This document shows, piece after piece, positions 54,873 through 64,000 of a stretch of DNA of 64,000 nucleotides (position 1 is its first letter; every line of letters begins with the position of its first letter). Location: the NCBI RefSeq assembly GCF_038023995.1, contig NZ_CP150660.1, positions 742,501 to 806,500 of the forward strand. The letters run 5' to 3'. This DNA is from Polaribacter atrinae (GTDB taxonomy: Bacteria; Bacteroidota; Bacteroidia; Flavobacteriales; Flavobacteriaceae). The notes below the pieces were generated by a model. It searched no databases. It was not told the origin of the DNA and was given only the letters and a program-made list of their open reading frames with translations. The position numbers were made by a program, and so were the translations under genes.

Positions 54873-57296
54873 TTATTTTAATGATATTTTTACTTTTAAT
54901 TCTTTATTAGGACTCCATTTTAATGGAATTGTAAGCATATTTTTTTCTGATGAAATTCGTTTTCTTTTTCCATCAACTTTTATCTTTTTAGGATTCCAAT
55001 TGATATTATGAATAATTAATTTTATTTCTTTTGCTGATGAATTCCAAGCATCTCCAAATTCTGCCTCTAAATCAATTTCTAACCAACGTTTTAAAATTTC
55101 TGCTTCAAATTCTAAAATTTCGAAAGCTCCTTTTTCAAAAGCATTTGCAGTAAGTCCATCATCATTATAAAATTCTCTATCTGTTTTCTTAACCGACGCA
55201 TCATAATAATAATGCAGCTTTAATTTATCTGCTTTATAGGCATCTGTAGTTTGTACTAAATCTGTCATTAAAACAAAAGCTCCTCCCCTTACATAAGTAG
55301 GAATTGTTTCCTCATCTAACGAAACTGTTTTTATTTGTCCGCCAATAACTTTTTCATCATTATAAAAATTAAACCAATTAGCAGTATTCGGAAAATAAAT
55401 CTCTTTAGTTGCTACCGAATCTTTTAAAATTGGTGTAATTAAAAAATCTTTACCCCAAAGATAGGTCGTGGAATTGTTCAGTAACTTCTCATTTTCTTCT
55501 TCAAAGAAAATGGGTCTCATTAATGGTGTTCCTTTTTGATTGTTCTCAAAGGCTAAATTGTAATTATAAGGCAATAACTTGTACCGCAATTCAATTGCTT
55601 GTTTTGTTAATCTCTTGGCTCTTTTACTTCTAAAGACAGGTTCACTAGCAACATCTTCTTGTGCATGAGGTCTAAATATAGGTTGAAAAACACCATATTG
55701 CAACCAACGTATATAGAGATTATCGTTTAAATTTGCGCCTGCAAAACCACCTAAATCAGAATGCATATACCCCAAACCTTGCATACCCATTTGTAAAGCA
55801 ATTTCTGGTTGAGATTGCAAACCACCCCAAGTTCTGTTTACATCTCCAGACCAAGGAATCATTCCAAAACGTTGAGAACCTGAGTAACCTGCTCGCATTA
55901 AAATAAAAGGTCTTTCGTTTGAAAATTCTTTTTGATATCCTTCAAAAATTAAACGAGCCCAATCGTGCCCATAAATATTGTGAATTTCATCTGCTTTTTT
56001 GTTTTGAAAATTTACCCAAGACGGCAAAACTTCTGGTTCTCCTAAATCTCCCCAAAGTCCTTTAGCTCCTAAATCTATAAGCTCTTTGTAAATGTTCCAA
56101 AACCACTCTTTTCCTTCTTTTTTATAAATATCTACAATACCTGTGTTACCAAAATAGAAGTCATATCTGGCAGGATTTCCTATAGAATCTGTAGCCAAAA
56201 CTTCTTTTTTTACAGCCTCATTCCATTTTTTAGAAGTAGATAAGATAAAAGGTTCTGTAATTAAAACTGTTTTTACACCTTTGTCTTTTAATTGAGAAAT
56301 CATTCCCTTCATATCGGGGAAAGAGTCTTTGTAAACCTCAAGATTCCCCATAGTGCCTTGTAAGTCTTTTCCAAACCAATACAAGTCTAAAACTATGGCA
56401 TCTACAGGTATTTTTTCTTCTTTAAATTTTGTGATTGTTGCTGCTGTTTCTTTTTGAGAATGGTAGCCAAATCTACTCGAAAAATTACCTAAAGTCCAAC
56501 GTGCTGGTAAAGGTTGTTTTCCTGTTAAATCGGTATAATTGTTGACTAAATCTATCCAAGAATCTCCAACAATAACTTGGTAGGTTTTACGTCCAGAAAT
56601 GGTTTCGTAGGTTAAAGTATTATCTTTATTACTGTCTAAATCTAAATAACCAATAGGTGCATTATCAAAATGAAGCATGTACTTTTTTGATGAAATTACA
56701 ATTGGTAGTGTAAAATTCATTAATTCTGCATGCGTTTCATAACCATACTGAGCTCTATTATAAAGTGGCAATCTATAGCCTCTTCTATTCATACCTAACG
56801 CTCTAGATCCTGCTCCATATAGAATTTCATCTGAAGTTAAATTGAATGCTATTTTTTCTGTTTCGGTTGCAACAATATTACCTTTAACCAAATCCATTGG
56901 TTGATGTTTGGATTTTAAATATCCTGTTTTTTCTGATGTAATTTCGTTTCCACCATAGAAGTACGAAATTTTAAAAGGTGCTTTCTTAATTTTTACAACA
57001 ATCCCCTTTGATGAAAAATTTACAACAGAGTCTGATTCTATAAATTCAATAGCTGCTAAATTGGGTTTTAAAACAACAGCATGAGAATTAGATGTAAACT
57101 TTTCTCCTTTTGGAATAAAAGATGTTTCTACAATTTTAGAATTATAAAATTGTATTTGATACACTCCATCATTAACTGTAATTTTTAATAAATTATCTTT
57201 TTGAATAGTAGCGCTTTCAAAAACTCTATTTGAGTTTTGGGCAAACGATAAAGCCGTGATAAACAATAATAAAAATAAAATTTTAAATGTTTTCAT
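54873..57296 (-). CDS. GH31 alpha-glucosidase, exported
   Basis: An 807-residue enzyme with a type I signal peptide (LLFITALSFAQ) and no lipobox, so periplasmic. The GH31 layout is complete: N-terminal sandwich with LGMNRRGYRLPLYNRAQYGY, barrel with VDAIVLDLYWFGKDL, nucleophile Asp417 in GLWGDLGEPE, acid/base Asp485 in IPWSGDVNRTW, HSDLGGFAG, and two C-terminal beta-domains. It likely trims alpha-1,4- or alpha-1,6-glucosyl residues from the non-reducing end. A palindromic hairpin lies in the 59-base gap before it. Confidence 0.95.
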   Translation of the reverse strand: MKTFKILFLLLFITALSFAQNSNRVFESATIQKDNLLKITVNDGVYQIQFYNSKIVETSFIPKGEKFTSNSHAVVLKPNLAAIEFIESDSVVNFSSKGIVVKIKKAPFKISYFYGGNEITSEKTGYLKSKHQPMDLVKGNIVATETEKIAFNLTSDEILYGAGSRALGMNRRGYRLPLYNRAQYGYETHAELMNFTLPIVISSKKYMLHFDNAPIGYLDLDSNKDNTLTYETISGRKTYQVIVGDSWIDLVNNYTDLTGKQPLPARWTLGNFSSRFGYHSQKETAATITKFKEEKIPVDAIVLDLYWFGKDLQGTMGNLEVYKDSFPDMKGMISQLKDKGVKTVLITEPFILSTSKKWNEAVKKEVLATDSIGNPARYDFYFGNTGIVDIYKKEGKEWFWNIYKELIDLGAKGLWGDLGEPEVLPSWVNFQNKKADEIHNIYGHDWARLIFEGYQKEFSNERPFILMRAGYSGSQRFGMIPWSGDVNRTWGGLQSQPEIALQMGMQGLGYMHSDLGGFAGANLNDNLYIRWLQYGVFQPIFRPHAQEDVASEPVFRSKRAKRLTKQAIELRYKLLPYNYNLAFENNQKGTPLMRPIFFEEENEKLLNNSTTYLWGKDFLITPILKDSVATKEIYFPNTANWFNFYNDEKVIGGQIKTVSLDEETIPTYVRGGAFVLMTDLVQTTDAYKADKLKLHYYYDASVKKTDREFYNDDGLTANAFEKGAFEILEFEAEILKRWLEIDLEAEFGDAWNSSAKEIKLIIHNINWNPKKIKVDGKRKRISSEKNMLTIPLKWSPNKELKVKISLK

Positions 57297-57314
57297 GTTA
57301 ATATATTTTATGAA

Positions 57315-57338
57315 CCTTAAGTTTTTAAAAACTTAAGG
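57315..57338. other. Perfect 24-base palindrome in the GH13/GH31 gap
   Basis: The two halves CCTTAAGTTTTT and AAAAACTTAAGG are perfectly complementary with no spacer. Belongs to the set of hairpins found in the longer gaps of this operon. Confidence 0.75.
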
Positions 57339-57355
57339 AGACTGTCTAATTTAAC

Positions 57356-59287
57356 TTATATTTTTGTTGTTAAAAGAACACTACCTTTTTCTGATAAATT
57401 AATTTCATCTCCCCAAATAAAGGTATCGCCTGTAATAATATTTTTTACTTTTTTTCCATCTAATCCAACCTCTTCAAATCGTTTTAGACTTATTGTAATC
57501 GGTTGGTCATTTTTATTGATAATGTTCACAACAGTTTCATCTCCCTTTATTCTAAACAAGAAATAAGTTCCTGTAGATGGTGAAAAATGAATGGTTTTAC
57601 CATCCTGAATTGCTTTACTGCTTTTACGATAGTTTAGCACCTTTGTAATAAAAGATTGCATGTCTTTCTGAGACTCATTTAATCCTTCTCCTGTAAAAGC
57701 ATTTACGGCATCACCTTTAAATCCTCCTGGAAAATCACTTCGTATTAAACCATGATCTCCTGGATTTGCAGAATCATTCATTAAAATTTCTGTACCGTAA
57801 TAAATTTGTGGAATTCTAGGTAAAGTTAACATGTAACTTAAACCCATTTTTACTTTAGAAACATCTTCCCATAGCTCTGTAAACACTCTTGTTTTATCGT
57901 GATTATCTAAAAAAACAAACACGTCTTTTGGCGATGCATAATGAAAATCATTGGCTAAACCTTCGTATAATTTTATCAAACCCTGATCCCAAGATTCTTG
58001 CTCATTTAAGCCTTCTACAATTGCCTTTTGCATTGGAAAATCCATTGGAGATTTTAAGTTGGACTCGTAACCATCTCTATTATTTGCGCCCCTTTGCCAA
58101 TAACCAACAATTAACGGATTGTAACTCCACTCTTCACCAACAATAGAAAAATTAGGATACTCATTCATTATAGAACCTGCCCAATTGCTCATAAAATATT
58201 TATCTGGATACGGATAGGTATCTTGTCTAATACCACCTAAACCCAACGTTTCTATCCACCAAATACTATTTTGAATAATGTATTTTGCTAAAAACGGATT
58301 ACGCTGATTTAAATCTGGCATTGCAGGTGTAAACCATCCTTCATTATTTCCTTTTAAATCTGCTTTTGATGCGTAAATATCTTGATTTGTAGTTCTTCTA
58401 TGATTAGAGCCAATATTAGTTTCATCATTCCAATTATTAATATTCTCTTCATAGTTTTTTTGATTGTTTAACCAATCATCAAAAGGAATATCTTTCATCC
58501 ACCAATGCCCAATACCACAATGATTGGCTACTTGATCCATGATTAATTTCATGTCTTTATCTCTTAACTTATCAGCTAATTTTTTATATTCTGATAAATT
58601 TCCAAAACGTGAATCTACTTTATAGAAATCTGTCATTGCGTACCCATGATACGAACTTTCTGCCATATCATTTAATAATACAGGTGTTGGCCAAACTGCA
58701 GTAAAACCTAAGTCTGCAATATAATCTACATGGTTAATAATTCCCTGTAAATCTCCTCCGTGACGCTTGTAATTGTCAGATCTATCGATGTCTGTTTCTT
58801 TTAATGCTGTATTGATGTTATTAGACTCATCTCCATTTGCAAAACGATCTGGAGTAATTAAATAAATTGCATCCGAACTATTGAAACCAATAAAATCATC
58901 CGAAGATTTATCTCTTGATTTTAACTCGTAAGTATGTGTTTTTTTTGTGCCATCCGTAAAAGTAAAATCGATATTAAATTTCCCTGCTTTTGTAGACGCA
59001 TCAATTTTTAAATCAATAAACAGGTAATTATTACTTCTAGCTTTGTTTACTTTTTCGATAGAAACTCCCTCATAAGAGATTGAAGGAATTGAAGCTCCAA
59101 TATTTTCTTCTTTTACTAATAATTGTAACGAAGAATCTTTAAAACCTATAAACCAATTTGGTGGTTCTACTCTTTCAATTTCACTCATTACTTCTGCAAC
59201 TTCCCTAGTAAACTCCATTTTATTTTGTTCTCTTTTTTGACATGAAAACAAAAATACAATAACAAAAACTAAGAATAAGTTTTTCAT
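57356..59287 (-). CDS. GH13 neopullulanase/cyclomaltodextrinase-like lipoprotein (SusA-like)
   Basis: A 643-residue lipoprotein (VFLFSCQKRE, Cys16). An N-terminal beta-domain typical of cyclomaltodextrinases (about 35-125, EPPNWFIGFKDSSLQLLV) precedes the barrel. Regions: DQVANHCG, nucleophile Asp356 in GLGGIRQDTYPYPD, acid/base Glu385 in SIVGEEWSYN and Asp in FLDNHDKTR. This matches the SusA group that hydrolyses maltodextrins, cyclodextrins or pullulan in the periplasm. Followed downstream by GH31 after a palindrome and preceded by GH65 after another one. Confidence 0.94.
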   Translation of the reverse strand: MKNLFLVFVIVFLFSCQKREQNKMEFTREVAEVMSEIERVEPPNWFIGFKDSSLQLLVKEENIGASIPSISYEGVSIEKVNKARSNNYLFIDLKIDASTKAGKFNIDFTFTDGTKKTHTYELKSRDKSSDDFIGFNSSDAIYLITPDRFANGDESNNINTALKETDIDRSDNYKRHGGDLQGIINHVDYIADLGFTAVWPTPVLLNDMAESSYHGYAMTDFYKVDSRFGNLSEYKKLADKLRDKDMKLIMDQVANHCGIGHWWMKDIPFDDWLNNQKNYEENINNWNDETNIGSNHRRTTNQDIYASKADLKGNNEGWFTPAMPDLNQRNPFLAKYIIQNSIWWIETLGLGGIRQDTYPYPDKYFMSNWAGSIMNEYPNFSIVGEEWSYNPLIVGYWQRGANNRDGYESNLKSPMDFPMQKAIVEGLNEQESWDQGLIKLYEGLANDFHYASPKDVFVFLDNHDKTRVFTELWEDVSKVKMGLSYMLTLPRIPQIYYGTEILMNDSANPGDHGLIRSDFPGGFKGDAVNAFTGEGLNESQKDMQSFITKVLNYRKSSKAIQDGKTIHFSPSTGTYFLFRIKGDETVVNIINKNDQPITISLKRFEEVGLDGKKVKNIITGDTFIWGDEINLSEKGSVLLTTKI

Positions 59288-59305
59288 TTTTTATTAGTAT
59301 TATAA

Positions 59306-59335
59306 TACCTCAAAGGCTTTAAGACCTTTGAGGTA
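59306..59335. other. Intercistronic palindromic hairpin between GH65 and GH13
   Basis: Perfect 11-base arms TACCTCAAAGG (59306-59316) and CCTTTGAGGTA (59325-59335) with an 8-base loop. Sequence related to 52946-52978 (shared CTCAAAG/CTTTGAG). Confidence 0.75.
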
Positions 59336-59346
59336 AGTATTTATAT

Positions 59347-61641
59347 TTATTTACTTGGTGATACCGTTACTTGTTCTCCATTTACTAAAATGTGAACTGC
59401 TTCTGTTCCCTCTAAAGTAAAATCAGTTCCTTTTTGAGAAACATTTACAGTAATTACTTGATGTCTAAAATTCACTTTAAATGAATAAGAATTCCATTCT
59501 TTAGGAATTTTTGGCGAAAAAGAAAGTGTATTCTTTTGTACTCTCATACCACCAAAACCTTCTACAATACTCATCCAAGTACCAGCCATAGAAGTAATGT
59601 GTAACCCTTCTTCTACTTCGTGATTATAATCATCTAGATCTAAACGAGAAGTACGTAAATAAAAGGTATATGCTTGTTCCATTCGGTCTAACTTTGCAGC
59701 CTGAATACTATGTACACAAGGAGAAAGTGAACTTTCGTGAACGGTAAATGGCTCATAAAAATCGAAATGACGTTCTAATTCTTCTGTAGAGAAATCATCT
59801 TCGAACATGTAAAAACCTTGTAAAGTATCGGCTTGTTTTATGTACGGAGAACGTAAAATTCTGTCCCAACTCCATTTTTGGTTAATCGGTCTCTGACTTT
59901 TATCTAAATCTGCAACCGTAATTAATTCTTTGTCTAAGAAACCATCTTGTTGTAAATATACATTGTGCTTTTCTGAATATGGAAAATACATTCCATCTGC
60001 AACACTTTTCCATTTTGCTAACTCTTCATCAGAAAAATTTACTTTTTCTTTAATTCTATTATAATCAGAATTATGGTCTGTTTTTACAATTTCTATATTT
60101 TCTAATGCATAATTAATACACCATTTTGCAATGTAATTTGTATAAAAATTATTGTTGATGTTATTCTCATATTCATTGGGACCAGTAACACCCAAAATCA
60201 TAAACTTGTTTTTATCCGAAGAAAAAGTAGCTCTTTGTTGCCAAAAACGTGCAATGGCAATTAAAACTTCCAATCCTTTTTCTGGAATGTAAGAATAGTC
60301 TTCTGTAAACCTATAATAGTTATAAATTGCAAAAGCAATAGCTCCATTTCTATGAATTTCTTCAAAAGTAATTTCCCATTCGTTATGGCATTCTTCACCA
60401 TTCATAGTAACCATTGGGTACAACGCTGCTCCGTTTGTAAAACCTAACTTTTCAGCATTTTCAATAGCTTTATCTAAATGATTGTATCTATATTCTAATA
60501 AAGTTCTCGCAACAGATTGGTCTTTGGTTGCCATATAAAAAGGAATACAATATGCTTCTGTATCCCAATAAGTACTTCCTCCATATTTTTCTCCTGTAAA
60601 TCCTTTTGGCCCGATATTTAAACTTGCATCTGTACCTAAATAAGTTTGGTTTAATTGAAAAATATTAAAACGGATTCCTTGTTGCGCTTTTACATCACCT
60701 TCTATGGTAATATCGCTCATACTCCAAATTTGCGCCCAAGATTCCTTTTGTTTTTCTAACAAAACATCAAAACCAAAACTAACGGCTTTGTCTAAAGCTA
60801 CTTTTGCTGCAGCAACTAAATCTTCTTTATTATGATTTCTATCTACCACATAACCACCAAATTTATGAATGGTATATGTTTGATTCTCTTTAACCTCTTG
60901 TTGATATGAACAAGAAATTAAATTTGAAGTTTGCTCACTGTTACAAGTTGCCTCAACTTCTTTATTATCTATAAATAAACGAGATTCCATAAAAGTACAC
61001 GTATAAAAATGTGTTTTCATGGTTCTTGCCTCAATGTAAGCTTGTTGCTTATTTTGAGATACTTTTAAAACATCCCAAAATTGATCATCCCAATTGGTAT
61101 CTTCATTTGTAATTCCTGCATCGATATAAGGAGTATACGTAATTTTAGCATCAGAATTTAATGGAGTTATATTATAACTAATGGCTCCAATTTCATCTAA
61201 CTCTAAACTTAAAAAACGCTTTGTAGCTACTTTAATTTTGATTCCATTTGGTAAAACAGCTTCAAAACTTCTAGACAACCAACCTTCTTGCATGTTTAGT
61301 TCTCTTTTAAATTTAGCAACTTCTTTACAAGTATTTAAATCTAATTTTTCACCATTGATAAGTACGTTAATTCCAATCCAATTTGGTGCATTTAATACTT
61401 TTGCAAAATACTCTGGATATCCATTTTTCCACCATCCAACACGTGTTTTATCTGGATAATAAACACCGCCGATATAACTCCCTTGAAAAGTTTCGCCTGA
61501 ATAATTTTCTTCAAAATTAGCTCTTTGTCCCATGGCGCCATTACCAATACTGAACAAGCTTTCTGATGATTTTACTTTGTATGAATTAAAGCCTTCTTCT
61601 ATAATAGACCATTCGTTTGGTATGATGTAATCTTGATTCAT
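59347..61641 (-). CDS. GH65 maltose phosphorylase-like enzyme, cytoplasmic
   Basis: A 764-residue protein without signal peptide. GH65 marks: FSIGNGAMGQRANFEENYSG at the start, GSTYWDTEAYCIPFYM, NEWEITFEEIHRNGAIAFAI, and the general acid Glu490 in GVTGPNEYENNINNNFYTNY. Such enzymes split maltose (or another alpha-glucobiose) with phosphate to glucose and beta-glucose-1-phosphate. The beta-phosphoglucomutase gene directly upstream takes that product, so the pair forms one phosphorolytic route. Maltose as substrate is the most likely option, though kojibiose and trehalose phosphorylases share the family. Confidence 0.93.
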   Translation of the reverse strand: MNQDYIIPNEWSIIEEGFNSYKVKSSESLFSIGNGAMGQRANFEENYSGETFQGSYIGGVYYPDKTRVGWWKNGYPEYFAKVLNAPNWIGINVLINGEKLDLNTCKEVAKFKRELNMQEGWLSRSFEAVLPNGIKIKVATKRFLSLELDEIGAISYNITPLNSDAKITYTPYIDAGITNEDTNWDDQFWDVLKVSQNKQQAYIEARTMKTHFYTCTFMESRLFIDNKEVEATCNSEQTSNLISCSYQQEVKENQTYTIHKFGGYVVDRNHNKEDLVAAAKVALDKAVSFGFDVLLEKQKESWAQIWSMSDITIEGDVKAQQGIRFNIFQLNQTYLGTDASLNIGPKGFTGEKYGGSTYWDTEAYCIPFYMATKDQSVARTLLEYRYNHLDKAIENAEKLGFTNGAALYPMVTMNGEECHNEWEITFEEIHRNGAIAFAIYNYYRFTEDYSYIPEKGLEVLIAIARFWQQRATFSSDKNKFMILGVTGPNEYENNINNNFYTNYIAKWCINYALENIEIVKTDHNSDYNRIKEKVNFSDEELAKWKSVADGMYFPYSEKHNVYLQQDGFLDKELITVADLDKSQRPINQKWSWDRILRSPYIKQADTLQGFYMFEDDFSTEELERHFDFYEPFTVHESSLSPCVHSIQAAKLDRMEQAYTFYLRTSRLDLDDYNHEVEEGLHITSMAGTWMSIVEGFGGMRVQKNTLSFSPKIPKEWNSYSFKVNFRHQVITVNVSQKGTDFTLEGTEAVHILVNGEQVTVSPSK

Positions 61642-61735
61642 TGTGTGTTTTTAATATATTAGAACATAGAAGCTACATCGTTAGACTGACACTTGCTCTA
61701 TAATTTATTTTTTATATTCTATTGTTTCCGTTGAT

Positions 61736-62389
61736 TTATTTATCAATCAGCTCCTGAATAAAATCTGTACTGATTTCAGTAAAGTCATTAAAGTTATGCA
61801 CTGCTTCAGAAAGTATCTTTTGATCTCCAATACCAATACTGATCATTTTTGCTGCATTTGCCGCTTCTACACCTGCAACTGCATCTTCAAAAACTACACA
61901 ATCTGCTGCATTTACACCTAATTGCTTTGCTGCCAAAAGAAATACTTCTGGATCTGGTTTTGCTTTGGTAACATTGTTTCCGTCTACAATAGCATCAAAA
62001 TAGTGCAGTAAACCAACTTTTTCTAAAATAGGTTGTGCATTTTTACTTGCAGAACCTAAGGCAATTGGTATATTTTGTTCTTTTAAAAAGGACAATACTT
62101 TAGTCACATCAGGTAGAATCTCTGAAGCATCCATATTTTCGATATACTTTAAATAGTCTACATTTTTTTCGACCATCCAAGTATCAAACTCTTTTTGAGT
62201 TGCTTCTCTTTTTCCAATTTCTAACAAAATCTCTAAACAACGTTTTCTACTTACTCCTTTAAATAATTCGTTCTGTTCTTTGGTAAATTCGAAACCTAAT
62301 TCGTTTGCTAATTTTTTCCACGCTAAATAATGATATTTCGCAGTGTCTACGATAACCCCATCCAAATCGAATATAAATCCTTTTTTCAT
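61736..62389 (-). CDS. pgmB: Beta-phosphoglucomutase
   Basis: A 217-residue HAD-family enzyme converting beta-glucose-1-phosphate to glucose-6-phosphate. The phosphoryl-accepting motif is FDLDGVIVDT (nucleophile Asp8, acid/base Asp10); the cap domain shows the substrate loop GVSRKRCLEILLE, then ALGSASKNA and FEDAVAGVEAA motifs. These match PgmB rather than a general phosphatase. It lies 94 bases before GH65, whose product it uses, and 65 bases after the transporter gene. Feeds starch-derived glucose into glycolysis without ATP for half the molecule. Confidence 0.95.
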   Translation of the reverse strand: MKKGFIFDLDGVIVDTAKYHYLAWKKLANELGFEFTKEQNELFKGVSRKRCLEILLEIGKREATQKEFDTWMVEKNVDYLKYIENMDASEILPDVTKVLSFLKEQNIPIALGSASKNAQPILEKVGLLHYFDAIVDGNNVTKAKPDPEVFLLAAKQLGVNAADCVVFEDAVAGVEAANAAKMISIGIGDQKILSEAVHNFNDFTEISTDFIQELIDK

Positions 62390-62419
62390 CTACTTTTAAT
62401 ATTTTAATTTTGATATAAT

Positions 62420-62437
62420 ATTAGTTTTACAACTAAT
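62420..62437. other. Small hairpin between transporter and pgmB genes
   Basis: Perfect 7-base stem ATTAGTT/AACTAAT with TTAC loop in the 65-base gap. Weak alone, but placed like the other intercistronic hairpins. Confidence 0.4.
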
Positions 62438-62454
62438 TAATTTTATGTATGTTC

Positions 62455-63807
62455 TTATAATTTTGCTTGTACTACATCATCTACATCTTTTACTTTGTAG
62501 ACCAATGCTGCAGCAATTAAGAAACTAACACCACTTATCATTAGAGCAAATATTGCTTCATTATTATAGGCATACTTTACTAATGGCCCACCAATTAAGG
62601 CATTTATTATCTGAGGAATAACAATAAAGAAGTTAAAAATCCCCATATAAACACCCATTTTTTTAGCAGAAATAGAACCTGCTAAAATTGCATAAGGCAT
62701 CGCTAAAATACTAGCCCAAGCTATTCCAATTCCAATCATAGAAACTATTAACCAGTTTTCATTAGGCATTATATAAATTGATAATAATCCTAAACCACCA
62801 ATAATTAATGATATAGAGTGTGTTTTTTTTCTTCCTATTTTTTTTGCAATGTAAGGCAATGCAAAAGCATAAAAAGCAGACACTAAATTGTAAATTCCGA
62901 AAAGAATTCCAACCCAATCTCCTGCATTTTGATACGTTGTACTACTACTATCCGTATAAGGCAAACCATAAATATGTTGTGCAATTGCAGGGGTTGCAAA
63001 AACCCACATACCGAATAAACCAAACCAAGAAAAGAATTGCACCCAACTTAATTGACGCATAGTTGTTGGCATTTTTTTGAAATCATCAAAAATATCCATT
63101 AAACTAGAACTTTCTTGTTGTTCTGCAGTTTCTACAGCCTCATTATCAAATTTTGCTAATTCCTCTGGTGAATATTCATCCGTAGTAAAAATGGTAACTA
63201 AAATAGAAAGTACTAAAATGGTTGCTCCTATAATAAAAGACCAGATTAAATTAGCAGGTACAACACCTGCAGAAGTTTCATTAGAAACCCCAAACCAATT
63301 TGTTAATGCATATGGTAACCAAGAACCAACTACTGCTCCAAAACCTATTAAAGCTGTTTGTACACTAAAACCTTGCGTTCTTTGATCTGTTCTTAAATTA
63401 TCACCAACTAACGCCCTAAAAGGCTCCATGGCAATATTAAAAGAAGCATCCATAATCATTAAAAAACCTGCTCCTACCCAAAGTGCTGGTAAAAAGGCTA
63501 TAAAAATATCGGCTTGTGGCATTAAAACTAAACCTATAGAAGCTAAAATAGCGCCTACTAAAAAATAAGGTTTTCTTCTACCGAATTTCCCCCAAGTTTT
63601 ATCGCTATAATGCCCAATAATTGGTTGAACAATTAATCCCATTAATGGTGCAATAATCCAAAACCATGAAAGTTCATGAACATCAGCTCCAAAAATCTGT
63701 AAAATTCTACTTGCGTTTGCATTTTGTAGGGCAAACCCCATTTGTATTCCTAGAAACCCAAAACTCATGTTCCAGATTTGCCAAAAACTTAATTTACGCT
63801 TTTCCAT
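62455..63807 (-). CDS. MFS maltose/maltodextrin transporter
   Basis: A 450-residue 12-helix permease with the GPH/sucrose-transporter-like motifs APLMGLIVQPIIGHYSDKTW and KFGRRKPYFLVGAILAS, DASFNIAMEPFRALVGDNLR after helix 4, and KKMGVYMGIFNFFIVIPQI in the second half. Similar proteins in Bacteroidota and Caulobacter-type maltose loci import maltose across the inner membrane. It opens the phosphorylase/mutase/amylase operon. A -7-like element TATATTTG lies on the minus strand at 63907-63914 without a good -33 partner. Substrate inferred from context. Confidence 0.92.
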   Translation of the reverse strand: MEKRKLSFWQIWNMSFGFLGIQMGFALQNANASRILQIFGADVHELSWFWIIAPLMGLIVQPIIGHYSDKTWGKFGRRKPYFLVGAILASIGLVLMPQADIFIAFLPALWVGAGFLMIMDASFNIAMEPFRALVGDNLRTDQRTQGFSVQTALIGFGAVVGSWLPYALTNWFGVSNETSAGVVPANLIWSFIIGATILVLSILVTIFTTDEYSPEELAKFDNEAVETAEQQESSSLMDIFDDFKKMPTTMRQLSWVQFFSWFGLFGMWVFATPAIAQHIYGLPYTDSSSTTYQNAGDWVGILFGIYNLVSAFYAFALPYIAKKIGRKKTHSISLIIGGLGLLSIYIMPNENWLIVSMIGIGIAWASILAMPYAILAGSISAKKMGVYMGIFNFFIVIPQIINALIGGPLVKYAYNNEAIFALMISGVSFLIAAALVYKVKDVDDVVQAKL

Positions 63808-64000
63808 TTATCGTATGCTATTAAGTGAATATTACGATAAGCGTTTAGACTTATCAATTCATAAATTTTGTGGAATGTAATTTATTGATAAATCGTAATT
63901 ATATAGCAAATATATGTTTTTTTAACAAAAAGGAGGATAAGCATCCTAAAAATCTACGACGACGGTTTCGTAGATTCTCGTAGTTTTAAATCGCTAGAAA
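63808..64000. promoter_or_regulatory. Control region upstream of the alpha-glucan operon (cut by the window edge)
   Basis: No gene. It contains a 9-base inverted repeat AATCTACGA/TCGTAGATT (63951-63959 and 63968-63976), a shorter dyad GATAAG/CTTATC (63836-63855), and 8-base arms ATTACGAT/ATCGTAAT at 63831-63838 and 63892-63899. One of these may be the regulator site. In related operons a LacI-type maltose regulator gene lies just beyond, outside this window. Confidence 0.45.

Overview
The window is AT-rich DNA from a marine-type Bacteroidota, most likely a Flavobacteriaceae close to Polaribacter, Formosa or Gramella. The evidence is three polysaccharide-type uptake units (two SusC/SusD pairs plus a Sus-like alpha-glucan operon), Bacteroidota promoters of the TTG-N19-21-TAnnTTTG type, lipoprotein enzymes, LytTR and propeller-type regulators, and very weak Shine-Dalgarno signals. 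No rRNA, tRNA, CRISPR array, transposase or phage gene was seen. Genus placement is inference.

Region 1 (1-9304, minus strand): a LytS-like sensor kinase and LytTR response regulator, a large periplasmic or surface metzincin-type metalloprotease, and a SusC/SusD pair whose SusD runs off the left edge. This looks like a regulated peptide or protein uptake unit.

Region 2 (9509-31757, minus strand): a laminarin (beta-1,3/1,6-glucan) utilisation locus. A membrane-spanning propeller/LuxR regulator is followed by SusC, SusD, a multimodular surface glycan-binding lipoprotein with duplicated modules, a GH16 laminarinase, an unclassified clan GH-A lipoprotein hydrolase, a GH149-like beta-1,3-glucan phosphorylase, two GH30 enzymes flanking a GH17, and a GPH-type sugar symporter. 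Surface enzymes cut laminarin, SusCD imports fragments, GH30/GH17 trim them in the periplasm, the symporter brings sugars in, and the phosphorylase conserves bond energy.

Region 3 (31758-36469): mostly single genes: an SDR dehydrogenase, a YchJ-like protein, a small outer-membrane barrel-like protein with a perfect terminator, a hypothetical protein and class I mannose-6-phosphate isomerase.

Region 4 (36477-42783, minus strand): a compact signalling operon of a receiver protein, an H-NOX haem NO sensor, a three-PAS histidine kinase, a FIST sensor protein and a second soluble histidine kinase. It runs into decayed genes: an Hpt fragment fused out of frame to a beheaded GT2, and a small glycosyltransferase-like gene with an in-frame TGA. 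This is the least conventional system here, a likely NO-responsive phosphorelay.

Region 5 (42967-47297): KDG kinase, PPi-type phosphofructokinase and KDPG aldolase form an operon divergent from a LacI regulator, with two matching palindromic operators in the intergenic space. This is central metabolism of ketodeoxy-sugar acids (alginate or pectin catabolism end-point). After it come a PG-binding-like protein and a TPR-like protein sharing a bidirectional terminator.

Region 6 (48878-64000, minus strand): an alpha-glucan (starch/glycogen/maltodextrin) operon: MFS transporter, beta-phosphoglucomutase, GH65 phosphorylase, GH13 neopullulanase-like, GH31, two more GH13 lipoproteins and GH97, with a C-terminal relic of another GH13 gene beyond its end. 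Longer intercistronic gaps in the sugar operons repeatedly carry small palindromic hairpins.
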